Part shown: positions 1-11,950 of the stretch, piece by piece
Position numbering within the stretch: the first letter of the stretch is position 1
Layout of the letters: every line of letters begins with the position of its first letter
Assembly (NCBI GenBank): GCA_030549775.1
Contig: CM060171.1
Span: forward strand, 8,987,289 to 9,051,288
Source: Tamarix chinensis
Lineage: Eukaryota; Streptophyta; Magnoliopsida; Caryophyllales; Tamaricaceae
Length of the DNA: 64,000 nt
Direction of reading: 5' to 3'
Notes under the pieces: model-generated
Databases searched by the model: none
Seen by the model: the letters and a program-made list of their open reading frames with translations, nothing else
Told to the model about the DNA's origin: nothing
Position numbers and translations under genes: made by a program

Positions 1-1280
1 GGAAGTGGTGGTGGCCGAGGGTGGAGGAGAGGAAAGGAGGAGGAAGGAGGGGAGAAAAAGGTAAGGAAAGGTATGTGGAAGTAGGGGGAAGATTTTTGGG
101 CAGAGTGAGAGGTAGTGGGGTGGGGGTTTTAGCAGAGGAGGCAGCGAAAGGGGCCACGACAAGGGGAAAAGTGCAGCTCAAGCTATCCACTTTGCATGAG
201 TAGGGAGAGCAGTTTGGGGGGAGTTAGAGGAGGGGAATAGTCTTTTTGGTATAGGGTAGTGCAGGGAAGAGGGTGGGTGGAAGTTGGATGGCGATAAGGC
301 ATGACAGTGGCTGGGGTTGCATCTGATGGAGCTATAGAGGAGGGTTTTGAGGAATTCTAGGCAAAGCAAAAAAGAAGAGGAAGAAGGGTGAGGGTTGGGG
401 GGTTTTATAGGCAAGGGGAGGGAAAAAATATAAGGGAGGATGAGGACAAGGGAGTGGGAGGGGCAGGTGGTTGTCAGCTGGTAGTGGCAGGCTGGTGTAG
501 GCTTGCAGAGGCGCACATTCGTAGGGAGCAGTGGGATTTTGGCTGGGCTGCAGGGGGTTAGGTGGGGGTGTTGGGGCCGCAAAGTGGTGGGGACATGTGT
601 AGGGCAGTGTCAGCTGCATGTCCTGCAGGTTAGGTCGAAAGGAATGTAAGGGGAGAGGGAGAGCCATGGCTGCAAAGCAGCCATGTGCATAAGCTGGTCG
701 GGGTTCCAGGTAGGAGACGAGGGCAGAAGGGGAAAATGGGGAAAAAGAATAGAAAAAAGGGGAGAACCGGATGGGGTGTTGGGCCGCACGAGGGGGAAAG
801 AAAAAAGAAAAGAAAAGATGGGTTGGGCCGCGTAGGGGAAAGAAGGAGAGGAGGGAGGAGGAGAGGGTTGGGCTACGCTGGGCAAGCCCAGACTAGCGGA
901 GAAGGAGAAAAAGAGAGAAAAGGAAGAAAAAGGAAGAAATAAAAAGAAAAGGAAGAAAAAAAGATAGAAAAGGGAAAAAATAAAAATGAGGTGGTTTGGG
1001 TATTTGGGATTTTTAAAATTTTTGAGAATAATAAAATTACTAAAAATAAATAACTAATTTTTTTATATTAATTTAGAATTTATGGTTAAATTTTCTTAAA
1101 ATCTATTTTAGTTAGCAACTTATCCTAACCTCCACTAATTTAATTCTTACATTATTTTCCTATTTTTTGTCTTTATTACTTTTATAACATTATCTTATTA
1201 GAAATGTTATATTTAATTGGTATTTCCTATTAATTCCTATTTTATTATTAATTCCTAAATTTAGGTTTTAGGGTATTACA
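1..1280 (-). repeat. LTR-like repeat, minus orientation, with purine-rich leader
   Basis: Bases 1-970 are strongly purine-rich on the + strand (long runs of GGA, GAA and AAAG). The tract then turns AT-rich and ends in TTTTAGGGTATTACA at 1280. Read on the minus strand this is TGTAATACCC, then AT-rich DNA, then a CT-rich tract. The same order (TGTAATACCC start, CT-rich leader) occurs on the + strand at 9,229, so I read this as the 5' part of an LTR-like element lying in minus orientation and cut by the window edge. No protein domain is visible, and the Lys/Arg-rich and Pro/Ser-rich open frames here are by-products of base composition. Confidence 0.45.
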
Positions 1281-1621
1281 ATGATGTCTAAACCTAAATG
1301 GGGTGATTAATGTGTTATGTATGAGGTTAAAAATGGATATGGAAGTTTGGTGGAGTATAAAAATAAGTATTAGAATAAATATCCATATTTTATGGCCTAG
1401 GGGTAATTTGGTAATTTTAATGTATGGTGTTGTTTACCTTAATAAAAATGCATGCTAAGTATTAGGTGATGATGAAAATGATGATATGAGTTTGTGGCAT
1501 TAAAAATGCATGTCCCATCATGGTAAAAAAAATGGTATGTTATGTTCTAGGGGCATTTTAGAAATTTTACGTGTTCAATGGGAGTGACCTAAATAAATGT
1601 GAATGGTAGGTGATAATGGGT

Positions 1622-1670
<49 letters not shown>

Positions 1671-2035
1671 GGGTTTTATGGTGTTAAATGATGCATGTTG
1701 AGCATGGATATGAATATTTGATGTGATAGGAGTATTTTAGTAATATTGCATGTAAAATAGAGGTTGCTTAAATAAATATGCATGGTAGGTGATAGCTAGT
1801 GTTAAGAAGAAGAAGAAGGGTACTTTAACTACATAATCAGCAATATAATTATGGTATGATACTCTCTTATGGCATGTTGATAAATAAAAAAGAATTATGT
1901 GATGGAAGTGAATGATCAAGAGGTAGCCTTAGTCTTAGGGGCATTTTGGTCATTTTGACCTAAGATACCTAAGTATAAGTATTGGAACCTAAGATGGCCT
2001 TAATGGACTATTTAAGTTAACATTGATAATAATAC
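1281..2035. repeat. Degenerate tandem repeat, about four units of 155-205 bp
   Basis: Four imperfect units begin near 1,393, 1,548, 1,727 and 1,930. Each opens with a version of TAGGGGCATTTTGGTAATTTT. Units 1-3 continue with AATAAATATGCATGGTAGGTGAT or a close variant. A short trinucleotide run follows at the same point: GATGATG in unit 1, a long AAT run in unit 2 and AAG repeats in unit 3. No gene is seen. The block sits between two LTR-like termini (GGGTATTACA at 1280 and TATAATACCCC at 2036) and may be the DNA both inserted into. Confidence 0.5.
1624..1670. repeat. (AAT)n microsatellite
   Basis: About 47 bases of uninterrupted TAA/AAT trinucleotides, lying inside the second unit of the degenerate tandem repeat. 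Confidence 0.95.
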
Positions 2036-3989
2036 TATAATACCCCAATTTTTTAGCTAAATCTAACCCTAAGTAATTAATATCCTAACCTGATTCTAAC
2101 CTCATAAAATTTATTTTTTCCATCTTACCCTAACTCCCTCATCGTAAATTTTATCCTAACTCAATTTTTTTTTAGATTATTAATACATATCCTAACCTAA
2201 ATTAATTTAATCTAATCCTAAGTCTAAACCCGAACCTAAATTATTTTTCTTTATTCTTTTCTTTTCCTTTCCCCACTTACCCAACTTCCTTTATCTTCTG
2301 CTTACGTGAAACCGACATTTTTCCCTAGCCAAAATCCCTTGTCATGCTCCATACTCCATGGCTTGCACACACTACCCTCACCATCACCCATCAACTCCCT
2401 CTTTTTTGTGTTGAATTTTTTTCCCAATCGCCTCTTTTCTTCCTACATGCATATATATGTATATAAGGTGCATTTAATGCATCAAATCACCCCTCCTTCT
2501 CCCTTTGTTTTCCTTCAAAAATTTGCACCACCATTCGGCCTTCCTTGCTCCTTCTTTACCTCTCTTTGTCGTTGCCAAAATAGCCACGAAAAACCACCAC
2601 TTGCAGCCCTTGCCATTCCTTCTCCACCATAACCGGCAAGCTTTGTTGTTGTCTCACCCCAAGGTCCAGCAAAACTCACTGCGGCCCACCCTCTAGCTGC
2701 AGCAAAACTTACCTCACCACACCAACTACCTACGGCAAAACACACTGCACCATGATCTTATTTCCTTCCTTTCCTTGTTGCATCAATTCTCACCGCAGCC
2801 CACACCATTGCTACAGCAATTCTAACCACAACCCACCTGCTAGCTGTAGCAAAAATTGATGCACCACGGCCCCTAGATGCGGCAAATCTCACCGCTCCAC
2901 ACCTCCTACAACCGACAAAAACAACCACACCACACCCCCTACCACCTGCAAAACCAACCGATCCCTACCCCCTCCTTCGGCCTCCCCTGCTACTTCCAAC
3001 CCCTTTCTTTAGCATCCCTTGCCATTGCAATTCCCCTAAAAATGACAAGTTGTGCCATTGCTAGCACCCCTTGCTCCACAACCCCAACCATTACCCTCCT
3101 TTGTTGCGTACAATTTTACCAACCACACCTTCAAGTATTTTTTTGGTTGTTCTTTGATCCTTTCACTCTTTATTTCCTTTAACCCTCTCTTAATTATGTC
3201 ATTTAAAATTTTAATGATGTTTTTTTTCATTCTTAGGAGATTTACTAGAAGTTCTGGAAGAGGCTGGATAAGATAAGTGTGCTTAGAGACTAGAGGCTTT
3301 TTATTAAGGATACTATTTAATGTTTGGATTTTTGTGTTAAATGCTTGTATGAATATGTTTATTATCATGTTATGTTTATTTCACTATTAAATGAATACTG
3401 TTAATGATATTATATATTAATATAAAATATATGATAGGAAGAAAGTAAGAATAATAAAAGAAGCACCGATACGAGATTTCTATGCTAAATTATATTTTGT
3501 GGGTGAATAAAAAGTAGAGGAGTAATATAGGCCTAACAAATTTTGATATGTGGTAAAGTAAGTATATTTAAGATCTATGTTGGTAAATGAATGATTTGGA
3601 AATAATGATACTGATGGTATAAGATTTTTGTAAAATAAGGATTATTGGCTATCTTTAAGGGTATTTTGGTCAATATGGGTTGATATAAAAATTTTGGTAT
3701 TTTAACGTGTTAGGTAGATTAAAAGTATTCTAATAAGATTATTTGGGGTGATTGGAGTGATTATGAATGTCATAAGTTCCTCAAAATAAAAAAATGGTCT
3801 AATTTAGGAATAGTAACCGTAAAACGGTAATGTTATTATCACATGCATAAAACATTAGACTTAGGCCACGAATTTTGGATATGTTGTTAATATGGGTATT
3901 TTAGGGATTTATGTTGAATTTGAAAATTATATGAGCCTTATAGAAAAAGTTATTACTTACCTATGAAGTTATGATTTTATGAGTCTTGT
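2036..3989 (+). repeat. LTR-like repeat, left arm (interrupted by hAT element)
   Basis: The tract starts TATAATACCCCAATTTT at 2036, a probable decayed form of the TGTAATACCCC terminus seen elsewhere. It passes through AT-rich DNA into a long CT/CCA-rich leader (about 2,250-3,200), then AT-rich sequence. The right part (about 3,780-3,989) matches, in inverted orientation, a unit of the repeat at 20,928-21,290: both carry versions of 'latgag.cttatagaaaaagt' and 'taacaacatatcca'. The 210 bases at its right end resume after the hAT element at 8,884. Open frames in the C-rich leader show no domain and are not called as genes. Confidence 0.4.
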
Positions 3990-4430
3990 TAGTGATGTAA
4001 ATGGGGTGAGTTTTATCCAATACCCGATGGATAAAATCTGACGGATATATAAACAGATATGGGAAAGGAAGAAAAAAATTTGTCGAGTTCGAGTATGGAT
4101 AGCGGTAACAGGTCTCCATATCAATACCCGCATCCATATCTACATCCGTACCCGTCGGATAAAACTCGATATAAAATTACCTTTTCACCCTTCATATATA
4201 TAACATAATTAATATATTCATTAAGGTTATAATATTAATTAAATTAAAATCCTAATACTCTATTAAATCTAAATTAGATAATTAGATTAAATTATTTTTA
4301 ATAATATATTTGTAATACTTTAAAAAGATTTATATAATTAAAATTTTAGATTTTCATTTCTGAATTCTAATTTCCCCAACCCTGACTCCTCTATTCTACT
4401 TCTACATTTCTAATTTTCTACTAATCTCGT

Positions 4431-5080
4431 TTGGCCACACACTCAGCATGTTGTGTTGTGTTAACCCCCTGCCCTGCTATCCCCCTCGCCCCTACGGCCC
4501 TGCCCTCATTCCCATTTCGGTATAAATCGAGAGATACCTCGACGGCCGCGGGCAATGCCTCGACCTCAAGTTTGCTTGACCTCGACGGTGACACCTTGAC
4601 CTACCACTGCCTGCCAGGCTACGAGTGACGGTGTGACCTACGACCACTTCGCTCGACCTCACCCTCCTCTCAGGCTCCCATCCCACTTCCCTCGAGGCTC
4701 GACTTGCCGCTTGCAAGTCTACGACCCAGGCACCACCGTAGCCCAATCACCCTGTCTCCCCTCCTCTCCTGAGTTGCCTGTAGTCATCAACGGGCTCAGC
4801 TTGTGTGGCTCGTTACAGTGTTGTTGTGTTGCTTTTACTATCCCCATCATCTGTTCTTTTTTCTTCCTCTATTGCAGATCGACCTCGTCGTTGGCTCGTT
4901 GTTGTCTCCGTCGACTAATCTTGCTCCTAACATCTCTGGATCCAAATGTTGCTCCTCGAACTCAATAGTCCTCATTCTCCATTTCTCTGTCTATTGTAGT
5001 GTTGTGTAACTTATTGTGTTGTGCTATGTTATAGCCTTGCAGGTGGTAGTTACATCCCTTCTCCCGTTCTTCCTCTACCC
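4431..5080 (+). other. GC-rich leader of the hAT element
   Basis: About 650 bases clearly richer in G+C than anything around them, with recurrent CTCGAC and GACCTAC words between 4,540 and 4,700. It lies between the left TIR and the transposase start. Short open frames exist on both strands but show no recognisable domain. It may be a 5' UTR or promoter, or host sequence captured by the element; the sequence alone does not decide. Confidence 0.4.
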
Positions 5081-5380
5081 TGCGTTTGGTAATAGATATA
5101 TGCCCTATACCCTATTACCCTTTCGGGAGCCACAAGATTTATTAGGGTTTAATTAGCTTATTATGGCTTTGTTTAAAACTTTTGCCACTTTCATGAATCA
5201 TGTATCTAAAATAGCTTATTTATAGTTGTGTTTGGCACCTGATTACTGATTAGGTTATGAAAATCTGATTAGCTTATGGTTTAACTATATACTTGTAGTT
5301 TGTGTGCATAATTAATTTTTTGGTTGTTTTGGTTGCACTAATATTTATCTGAAATGGCTGTGGGGTGTGATTATATTATG

Positions 5381-5740
5381 AGATTTGAACTATTTGAGAT
5401 AATTAGGTAATTAGGTTCTAAGATTTGAACAAAAATGAAATATCTGGTATTTGAGAATTGAGATCTAGAAATCAAATGATTCAAACCAGGGAAAAAATTA
5501 CAAGTTACGTAGGTTGTTATATTTGTTTAATGTTGTGAGATTTGAACTATTTGAGATGATTAGGTAATTAGGTTCTAAGATTTGAACTGAAAATGAAATA
5601 TCTGATATTTGATAATTGAGATCTAGAAATCAAACGATTCAAACTAGAAAAAAAAATTACAAGCTATGTAGATTGGTATATTTGTTTAATGTTATGAGAT
5701 TTAAACTATTTGAGGTCTAAGTAATTAGGTAATTAGGTTA
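5381..5740 (+). repeat. Tandem repeat, 157-159 bp, about 2.3 copies
   Basis: Units start with AGATTTGAACTATTTGAG at 5,381, 5,538 and 5,697; the third is partial. Each full unit also contains AATTAGGTAATTAGGTTCTA and GAGATCTAGAAATCAAA. The two full units are very similar, so the duplication is younger than most decay in this element. It lies just upstream of a likely splice acceptor for the transposase coding region. Confidence 0.85.
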
Positions 5741-5855
5741 TTTATTATAATACATGTTACAATAACTAACTAAGAGTAAGTAGATATAAATAAGTAAGAG
5801 TAAGTAAATATTATGTTTTCTTGTTGTACAGCGTTTGAGATTATTAATTAGTTTG

Positions 5856-7945
5856 ATGGCATCAAGTAGCCAACCTAATACTGATTCACAAAGTCTACCA
5901 CCATATTCTTCCAGCGCAACTAGCAATCCTACACCTAGTGAACCATCAACTAATGAGGAGGTAGAAGAAGTGAATTAATTTTATTTAGTGAAAAAAAGAA
6001 AGAAAACTTCAGTTGTTTAGGGTCACTTTAACGCGGCAGAAACTAATAGTTTGAAAAAAAAAACAATTTGTAAAGGTTGTAATAAGAGTTTGAGTGGTGA
6101 TCCAAAAAATTGTACTTCTCATTTGTATGATCACATGAAGAAATGCGAACGTTTAAGGCCTATACAATGGGTAGGACAAACTAAGTTGAGTTTTGATCAA
6201 AAGGAAGAAGGAAAAGGAAAGCTTATGGTTGTGGAATTTAATCAATAAGTTGCAAAGCGTGAGTCATATAATATGGTAGTTATGCATGAATATCCACTTT
6301 GTATAGTGGAACATGAAGGCTTTAGATGATATTTAATAGCTCTTCAACCATCATTTAAAATGATTTCAAGGAACGCTCTACGAAGCGAAATTTTTAAGTT
6401 GTTTAAATATGAAAAAGACAAAACAATGCTATTGTTGAGTAGTAACAATAGTCGAGTTTCAATCACAATAGATATGTGGACATCTCAGAATCAAGAAAAG
6501 GGTTTCATGGCTATCATGGCTCATTGGATTGATAATCATTGGACCTTGCAAAGTTGAATAATCAGGTATACTAAAATCATATTCATCTATAGTTCTAAAA
6601 TATTAATATTATGTAATTATATGTTGTTCTTTGGTTTATTTGTTTTATCATTATATTTTGTTGAAGGTTTGTCTATGTTCCAAGTCCACATACATCTGAG
6701 GTTCTGTGTGATTTTTTGGTCAGTTATTTGATGGAATGGAATAATGATTCAAAACTTACTACATTGATCGTCGATCATTGTACCACCAGTGATGCTTTGA
6801 TCAGATATTTGAAAATAGATTTGAGTTGAAGTGCTTTTTTATTGCGCGGAAGATATTTTCATATGTGTTGTGTTGCTCATGTGCTTAATATTATTGTTAG
6901 CTATGGTATGGAGATCATTTAAAAAGCTATTGAGAACATGCATAAGAGTGTGATGCATTGGAAAACCACACCAAAAAGGCTGAAAAAGTTTATGGAGGTT
7001 TGTCGTCAAAAAGAAATTCTGTATAGTAGAGCTTTAACACATGATTGTAGGACAAGATGGAATTCTACATTTTTTATGCTCGCATGTATGAAGATGTGTT
7101 TGCTCGCTTGGCACAGTTGGAATCTAATTTTGAGTGTTGTCCTACAAGTGATGAATGGAATTTGGCTCGATCTATTTATGAGAGATTGTCATTATTTTAT
7201 TATGTCACTTTGATGTTTTCTGAGAGTAGATATCCTACTGCCAATTTATACTTTCCTAAGGTTTGTGAAGTTAGAATGTCCTTGATGGAATGGTCTCTTG
7301 ATCAAGATGAAATTATTAGTGGTATGGCAACAAAAATGATAGAAAAGTTTGAAAAAATATTGGAGTGTGATTCATGAAATTATGGTGGCGGCAACTATTT
7401 TGGATCTAAGGTATAAATTGAAGTTCGTAGAATATTATTATTCTATCATTTATGGGAGCACCTATGGTGAAGAGGTAGAAAATGTTCGTAAAATATGTTA
7501 TAAATTATTTTGTGAGTATGAGGAGAAGTATAAGCGTAGGGAGAGAAGTTCATCAATATCGCATGACTCTAGTGTTAGTTGTCAAATTTGTGGTTCAGGT
7601 GTTAATAGTATGACTTTGGGTTCTCGAGTCTCCCTTAAGCTTCATTATAATCAGTGGTAGGCGAACTAATACATGACTAATGCACCACAGAAGACCGAGT
7701 TAAATTGTTATTTGGAGGAGCCTGTGATGCCATAGATGGATGACTTTAATGTGCTATCATGGTGGAAGACAAATACCAAGTATCCGATTTTGCAATGAAT
7801 GGTCAGGGACATACGTGCCATCCCTATTTCTACAGTTGCTTCTGAGTCATCTTTTAGTACAAGTGGGAGATTTGTAGGTCCTCATCACAACCGATTACAT
7901 CCAAAGACTCTAGAAGCATTAATGTGTTGTAGAGATTGGCTTTGA
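5856..7945 (+). pseudogene. hAT transposase pseudogene (BED finger, RNase H-like core, hAT dimerisation domain)
   Basis: The frame opens at ATG 5,856 (MASSSQPNTDSQ...), right after a CAG acceptor at about 5,830. In-frame stops follow at about 5,976 and 6,018. A BED-type zinc finger is seen at about 6,070-6,160 (CKGC, then HLYDHMKKC). The core follows with SITIDMWTSQNQEKG at about 6,450-6,500. An intron 6,566-6,666 (GT-AG) joins 'II' to 'RFVYVPSPHTSEV'. Further on are RTRWNST at about 7,050, a frameshift near 7,080, another near 7,350, and the C-terminal dimerisation segment (LSWWKTN, then TVASESSFSTSGR) ending at TGA 7,945. In a working element this protein would cut and rejoin the TIRs. Several stops and two frame breaks show that this copy cannot. 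Confidence 0.85.
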
Positions 7946-8639
7946 GCTACTATAATAAATGAAGGTAATATTTACTTTTATACATTTAATGTTTAAATAA
8001 TTATAATATATCTATTGTTATATTTGTTTAATTCTAATGTTCTAATTTTTTGTTTTTGTTAGATAATGATTGTGTTGTGAATTCAATTTATCGTAGGTTT
8101 ACCTTACAAAATAAGGAATCTAACCCAGATATCGGTGAATATAAGGTAAAACTTGTTATAAATATTATTAGTGATAAAAATATTTGATTATACTTAATTA
8201 TTTAAAATATTCATGTTTTTTCTTTATTTGTTAGATGAATGCATAAGCCATACGATATGGACGTTGAATATGGAAAGACAAATCGGTGATATGGAATTTT
8301 TGAAGCTCAACACGAACAACTTCTTCTTGATGTTATTTTTAGCTAATCAAAGTTATATTATTATGCTTTAGTAGTTATTGATTTCAATTTTATTTGTGGA
8401 AGTATTATATTTGTACAAACAAATATTATTGGCTATGGTGTTTTTGAACCAGACTTGTACTATTGTTGATTGTTTCATTGTTTGATAGTTTGGTAAATAG
8501 TGATATTGATAATATGGATTTGTTGGAGCAGGTTTAAAATGTGAACTTATTGTAGCAGGTTGAAAATTTTATCTTAAAATGACAGGTTGTTTGATTGAAA
8601 CTGTAGATTTTATGTATGATAGGTTAAATAAAAATTTAA

Positions 8640-8830
8640 ACAGGTAACGGATTTATCCGTCAGGTAAAAGTTTTATCCGTCGGGTAATATCCATTGGATA
8701 ATTTAAAAAGGTAACGGATTATCAATCAGGTAACAGATATCCGACAGATACGAATACAGATATATTAATAGATATCCGTTCGAGTATAGATACGGATTCA
8801 GGTATAACATACTTATCAAGTATCGAGTAC
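8640..8830. repeat. Subterminal repeats of the hAT element (right end)
   Basis: GGTAACGGATTTATCC, TATCCGTCAGGTAAAAG, TATCCGTCGGGTAATATCC, GGTAACGGATTATC and GGTAACAGATATCC follow each other within about 150 bases. The left end holds matching words (CCCGATGGATAAAA, CCCGTCGGATAAAA at about 4,020-4,170). Clustered short motifs near both TIRs are typical hAT transposase-binding regions. Confidence 0.7.
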
Positions 8831-8875
8831 GCGTATGGGGGTATCCGCCCTGAACCTACCCTGTTTATATCCCTA

Positions 8876-9228
8876 AGTTTTGTGAATAGTCACTTTGAAA
8901 TAAGACTATTACCGCATGTGTAAGACGTGAGAGTTAACCTTGAATTTTAGGTATATTAATAATAATAATATTTGAGGAAGATATAATAAATTTAGTGGGT
9001 AAATGATAAATTGAAAATTTAGGGTTTCCAAGGGAAGATAAGCAACTTAACTTATGGGAACGGTTTTGTTATTAGTATGTTGATGTTTTGCCTGACTTAA
9101 TTATGTTTTATACTTATCAAAACAATCATAAATAAGATATTGATCATTTAAAGTGAAAGATCTCATAGGTCGGGACTGATTGTATATGTCTATTCAATCG
9201 GATGAGAACATTACTCAGGCACCTTCTT
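8876..9228 (+). repeat. Right arm of the LTR-like repeat split by the hAT element
   Basis: This continues the repeat that stops at 3,989. It ends with a stretch containing CAATCGGATGAGAAC at about 9,195, the reverse complement of the CACTATTCTCATCCGATG-type words repeated at 20,240-20,600. At 9,229 a new terminus (TGTAATACCC) begins. No coding potential is seen. Confidence 0.45.
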
Positions 9229-11950
9229 GTAATACCCTGTACTTTTAAAATTCATTTTTATTAAACTTAATTATTTTATTAGCTTAATTTGATGCAAATA
9301 TTTAATTATTTTAATTTTCATTTATTTTATGAATTTATCGACGATTTTGACTTTATAATTGAATTTAATTACTTGTTCTCGTTGTAGATCATTCTAGATA
9401 AATTTGTTTATGACCATGATCTTATTTTATTCATATGATTTCGAATCTCAATTAAAAATATGTATTTTTCGTTATTTCTTGTATTTTGATTTTTAATAAT
9501 TTAGATTCATTTTCAATTATAACTTTGTTGTGTAATTACGACTTTATTTTGGAGTTATAGTTTGTTAACAAAATATATTATTTAAAACTTTTTGTTTAAA
9601 ATAGAAGTCTTTAAGATATTCGTAAAGTTTTAAATTAAAAATATTTTTGAAGCTTATTTATGAATTTATTTCAGAAATTAATTTTCTTTCGTTTTACCCT
9701 TTTTGGTTTGCGGAAGACCAGTTTCAAAAATTATTTAAATTAGTCTCGGTTTATTAGAATTTGACTTATATGTTTTTAAATATTTTTTAAGGTCTTATAA
9801 TGTATTTTCGTAAATAATATAGATCTTTACGTTCATTGGTAAATTCTTCCGAAAATATTTTCGAAATTCTTTATATAGCTCTTATATCGATTTTAGGCAT
9901 TCAGATCCTTATGAAATGATTTTCGTTAAACTCTTTTTAGATAAAATCTTCTAATAATAATTTTAGATATTTAGCATTTTATTATATACTTGTATTTACA
10001 AAAAAAATGACCCCCTTCTTCTTTTTTTTCCTTTTCTCTCTTCTTCTCTCCCTCTTTTCTTTTCCCTCTCTTCCCGATTTGTCCTTGTTCTCTGCGTGAG
10101 CCAAACCCCAGCCTCCTCCTCCCTGCTCCTTCGTCAACCGCCGGCTACCACCAATGGAGCCATATACCACCAACAATGCAGCAACAAGCACCAACCGCAG
10201 CAGTCGTAGCAAGCAGCGCAACAGCAGTCACTCACAACAGAAACAGTTGAAGCAGGTGGTGCCACCATCCGGCTGCGGCGACTTGAGTGAGGGTCGGCGA
10301 GCAACAATCAACCTCCAACGGAGATTCCCCGGTCTTCACATGTCTCGATTTGCAACTCCTTGTTTGGTATAAATTTTAAAAAACCCTAACCTTTATTTTG
10401 ATTATTGAGTATGAATTAGCTTATGAAAAGTTAAATTGATTGTGTGATTATGTATGTATGTGTTGCAAGATTGATTTGGATAGGTTAATTGTATGGTTTA
10501 TGTTGCAATTTTGAAAAACTGGATTTTTGCCAAGTTATGTCCGAATTTTTCAGATTCGTTCGATTAAGTTATTTTGGGTAAATTGATTTTACATTACACT
10601 TTAAAATGTATCTAATTTCATATCATAACCATCAATTTGAGAATTTTGAGCAGAATTAATCGGAATTGACTTTCTAGGTCAAAATTTGTGTGTGATGAAT
10701 CTGGATTGCATAATTGAGTTGTTTCACTCAATTGATTTTATAATATATTTTGAAATGTATTTAATTTCATATCGCAAGTGTTGATTTGGAAAAATTGTGT
10801 GAAACTGATTGGAATGAGATTTTTAGGTCATAACTCTTACGGGTCTAAATTGGATTGTGTAATTAGATTGTTTTATTCAATTGATTATATGATTTACATT
10901 AAATTTTATTTAATTACAATTCTGAACCGTCAATTTATATATTTTAGCAAGAATTGATCGAATTTGCATTCCGGGCTCAAAATCCCTAATTATACTAAAT
11001 TGGGTATTTATTTTATTCGTTTTGATCAACTGATTATATGATATGTTATAAAATATGTCTAATTGCTTTTTTAAACATTCAATTTAAATAAATTAATAAA
11101 ATTTAACTAAATTACATTTTTGGGCCTAAAAACCTAGCTTTCAAGTGAAATTATGAAATTGATCATTTGTATACTTTTTTTTTCTAATATTGAATTTATA
11201 GAAATAGTTGAAATGATTCTAACTGTATTCTAAAACCTTCAATTGAAATTAATTTATTTGAATTATCCGAGTTTGTGTCTTGGGTTTTGAAACCCTAATT
11301 TTATAAACTGATTATCTTAAATTAACTACTCGGAAGATTATTTTATTGAATTTGATTATCTAGATTTATTTAAAAGTATTTTAATTGTACTCTTAAGCTA
11401 TCAATTTGAGATAATAAAAGTTAATTAGTCGGTTCGTAGTTCAAGCATTAAAGACCCTAATTTTTTAAGATGGTTTTAATTTACCAATTATTTGCTTATG
11501 TTTCTCTCACCTAGTATATTTCTAATTTTGATTTAAAATCATGTGAATTGTATTCTTATGTTATTGGGTTGAATTGGTTTCCTAAAAATTGTCAGTTTGC
11601 CTATTTAGTTGTAAAACCTAACGAGTAAGTTATTTTCAATAAAATTAACTTATAATATATTATTCTTTCATCGGCTTTCTAAATTAATTAGAAATGCCTC
11701 AATTTATAAGTGTTAAACTTGATTTGATTAATATTTAATCTTGAATCTTAATAAAGCGACGCCGCAAGTCCTAGGTTTTGGACACGTTTTTCAAGAAAGA
11801 TCGTTTTTGTCTCCCTATGTTGATTTAATTATAATATGTGAATTATTATATCGCTTGTAACATATGATTTAAGCTAATGAATAATCGTGTTCCTTCCTTT
11901 AACAAACTAATATGGGAAATAATGATGATGATACGTGACTTTAAGTTTAA
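9229..11950 (+). repeat. LTR-like element with CT-rich leader and internal tandem array
   Basis: It starts TGTAATACCCTGTACTTTT at 9,229. About 760 bases of AT-rich DNA are followed by a CT-rich tract (10,008-10,080) and a CAGCAG/CAACAG-rich segment (10,150-10,330), which look like the promoter and 5' leader of a retroelement. A degenerate tandem array occupies about 10,400-11,630. A small GC-richer word (GCGACGCCGCAAGTCC) sits at about 11,757. The right end is not resolved; the coordinate given is approximate. No gag or pol is seen, so it is a solo LTR or a non-autonomous derivative. The short open frame over the CAG-rich leader shows no domain. Confidence 0.45.
10400..11630 (+). repeat. Degenerate tandem array, about eight units of 149-162 bp
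   Basis: Unit starts fall near 10,400, 10,551, 10,702, 10,851, 11,001, 11,152, 11,309 and 11,471. Recognisable positions in the unit are: TGGATTG or a variant at the start; CAATTGATT about 30 bases in; a TTAAATTTATTTAATT-type stretch; a (C)ATCAATTTGA word near the middle; and GG(T/C)(C/T)AAAA with CCCTAATT near the end. Units are strongly diverged but the spacing is regular. Confidence 0.65.

Larger units (their letters stand above)
3990..8875 (+). mobile_element. hAT transposon, Ac/BED-type, degenerate but structurally complete (4,886 bp)
   Basis: An 8-bp target duplication flanks the element: AGTCTTGT at 3,982-3,989 and AGTTTTGT at 8,876-8,883, seven of eight identical. The terminal inverted repeats read TAGTGATGTAAATGGGGTGAG on the left and, on the reverse strand of the right end, TAGGGATATAAACAGGGTAG. 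Both ends carry clusters of GGTAACGGAT / TATCCGTCGGGTAA-type subterminal motifs, as expected of transposase-binding sites in hAT elements. Inside are a GC-rich leader, a tandem-repeated leader intron, and a decayed transposase on the + strand. The element sits inside an older LTR-like repeat. Family assignment rests on the 8-bp duplication, TIRs and protein remnants together. Confidence 0.88.

Noticed and set aside
21..942. Open frames on both strands in the purine-rich block (60-134 codons)
   Set aside because: They are low-complexity Gly/Arg/Lys or Pro/Ser/Leu translations of a biased tract, overlap each other in several frames, and have no domain.
4431..5009. Overlapping open frames in the GC-rich block
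   Set aside because: High G+C removes stops in all frames; no motif or splice structure supports any of them as a gene.
10400..11630. CRISPR-like regular spacing
   Set aside because: Units are diverged along their whole length with no conserved short repeat and variable spacer; this is a degenerate tandem array in plant DNA.
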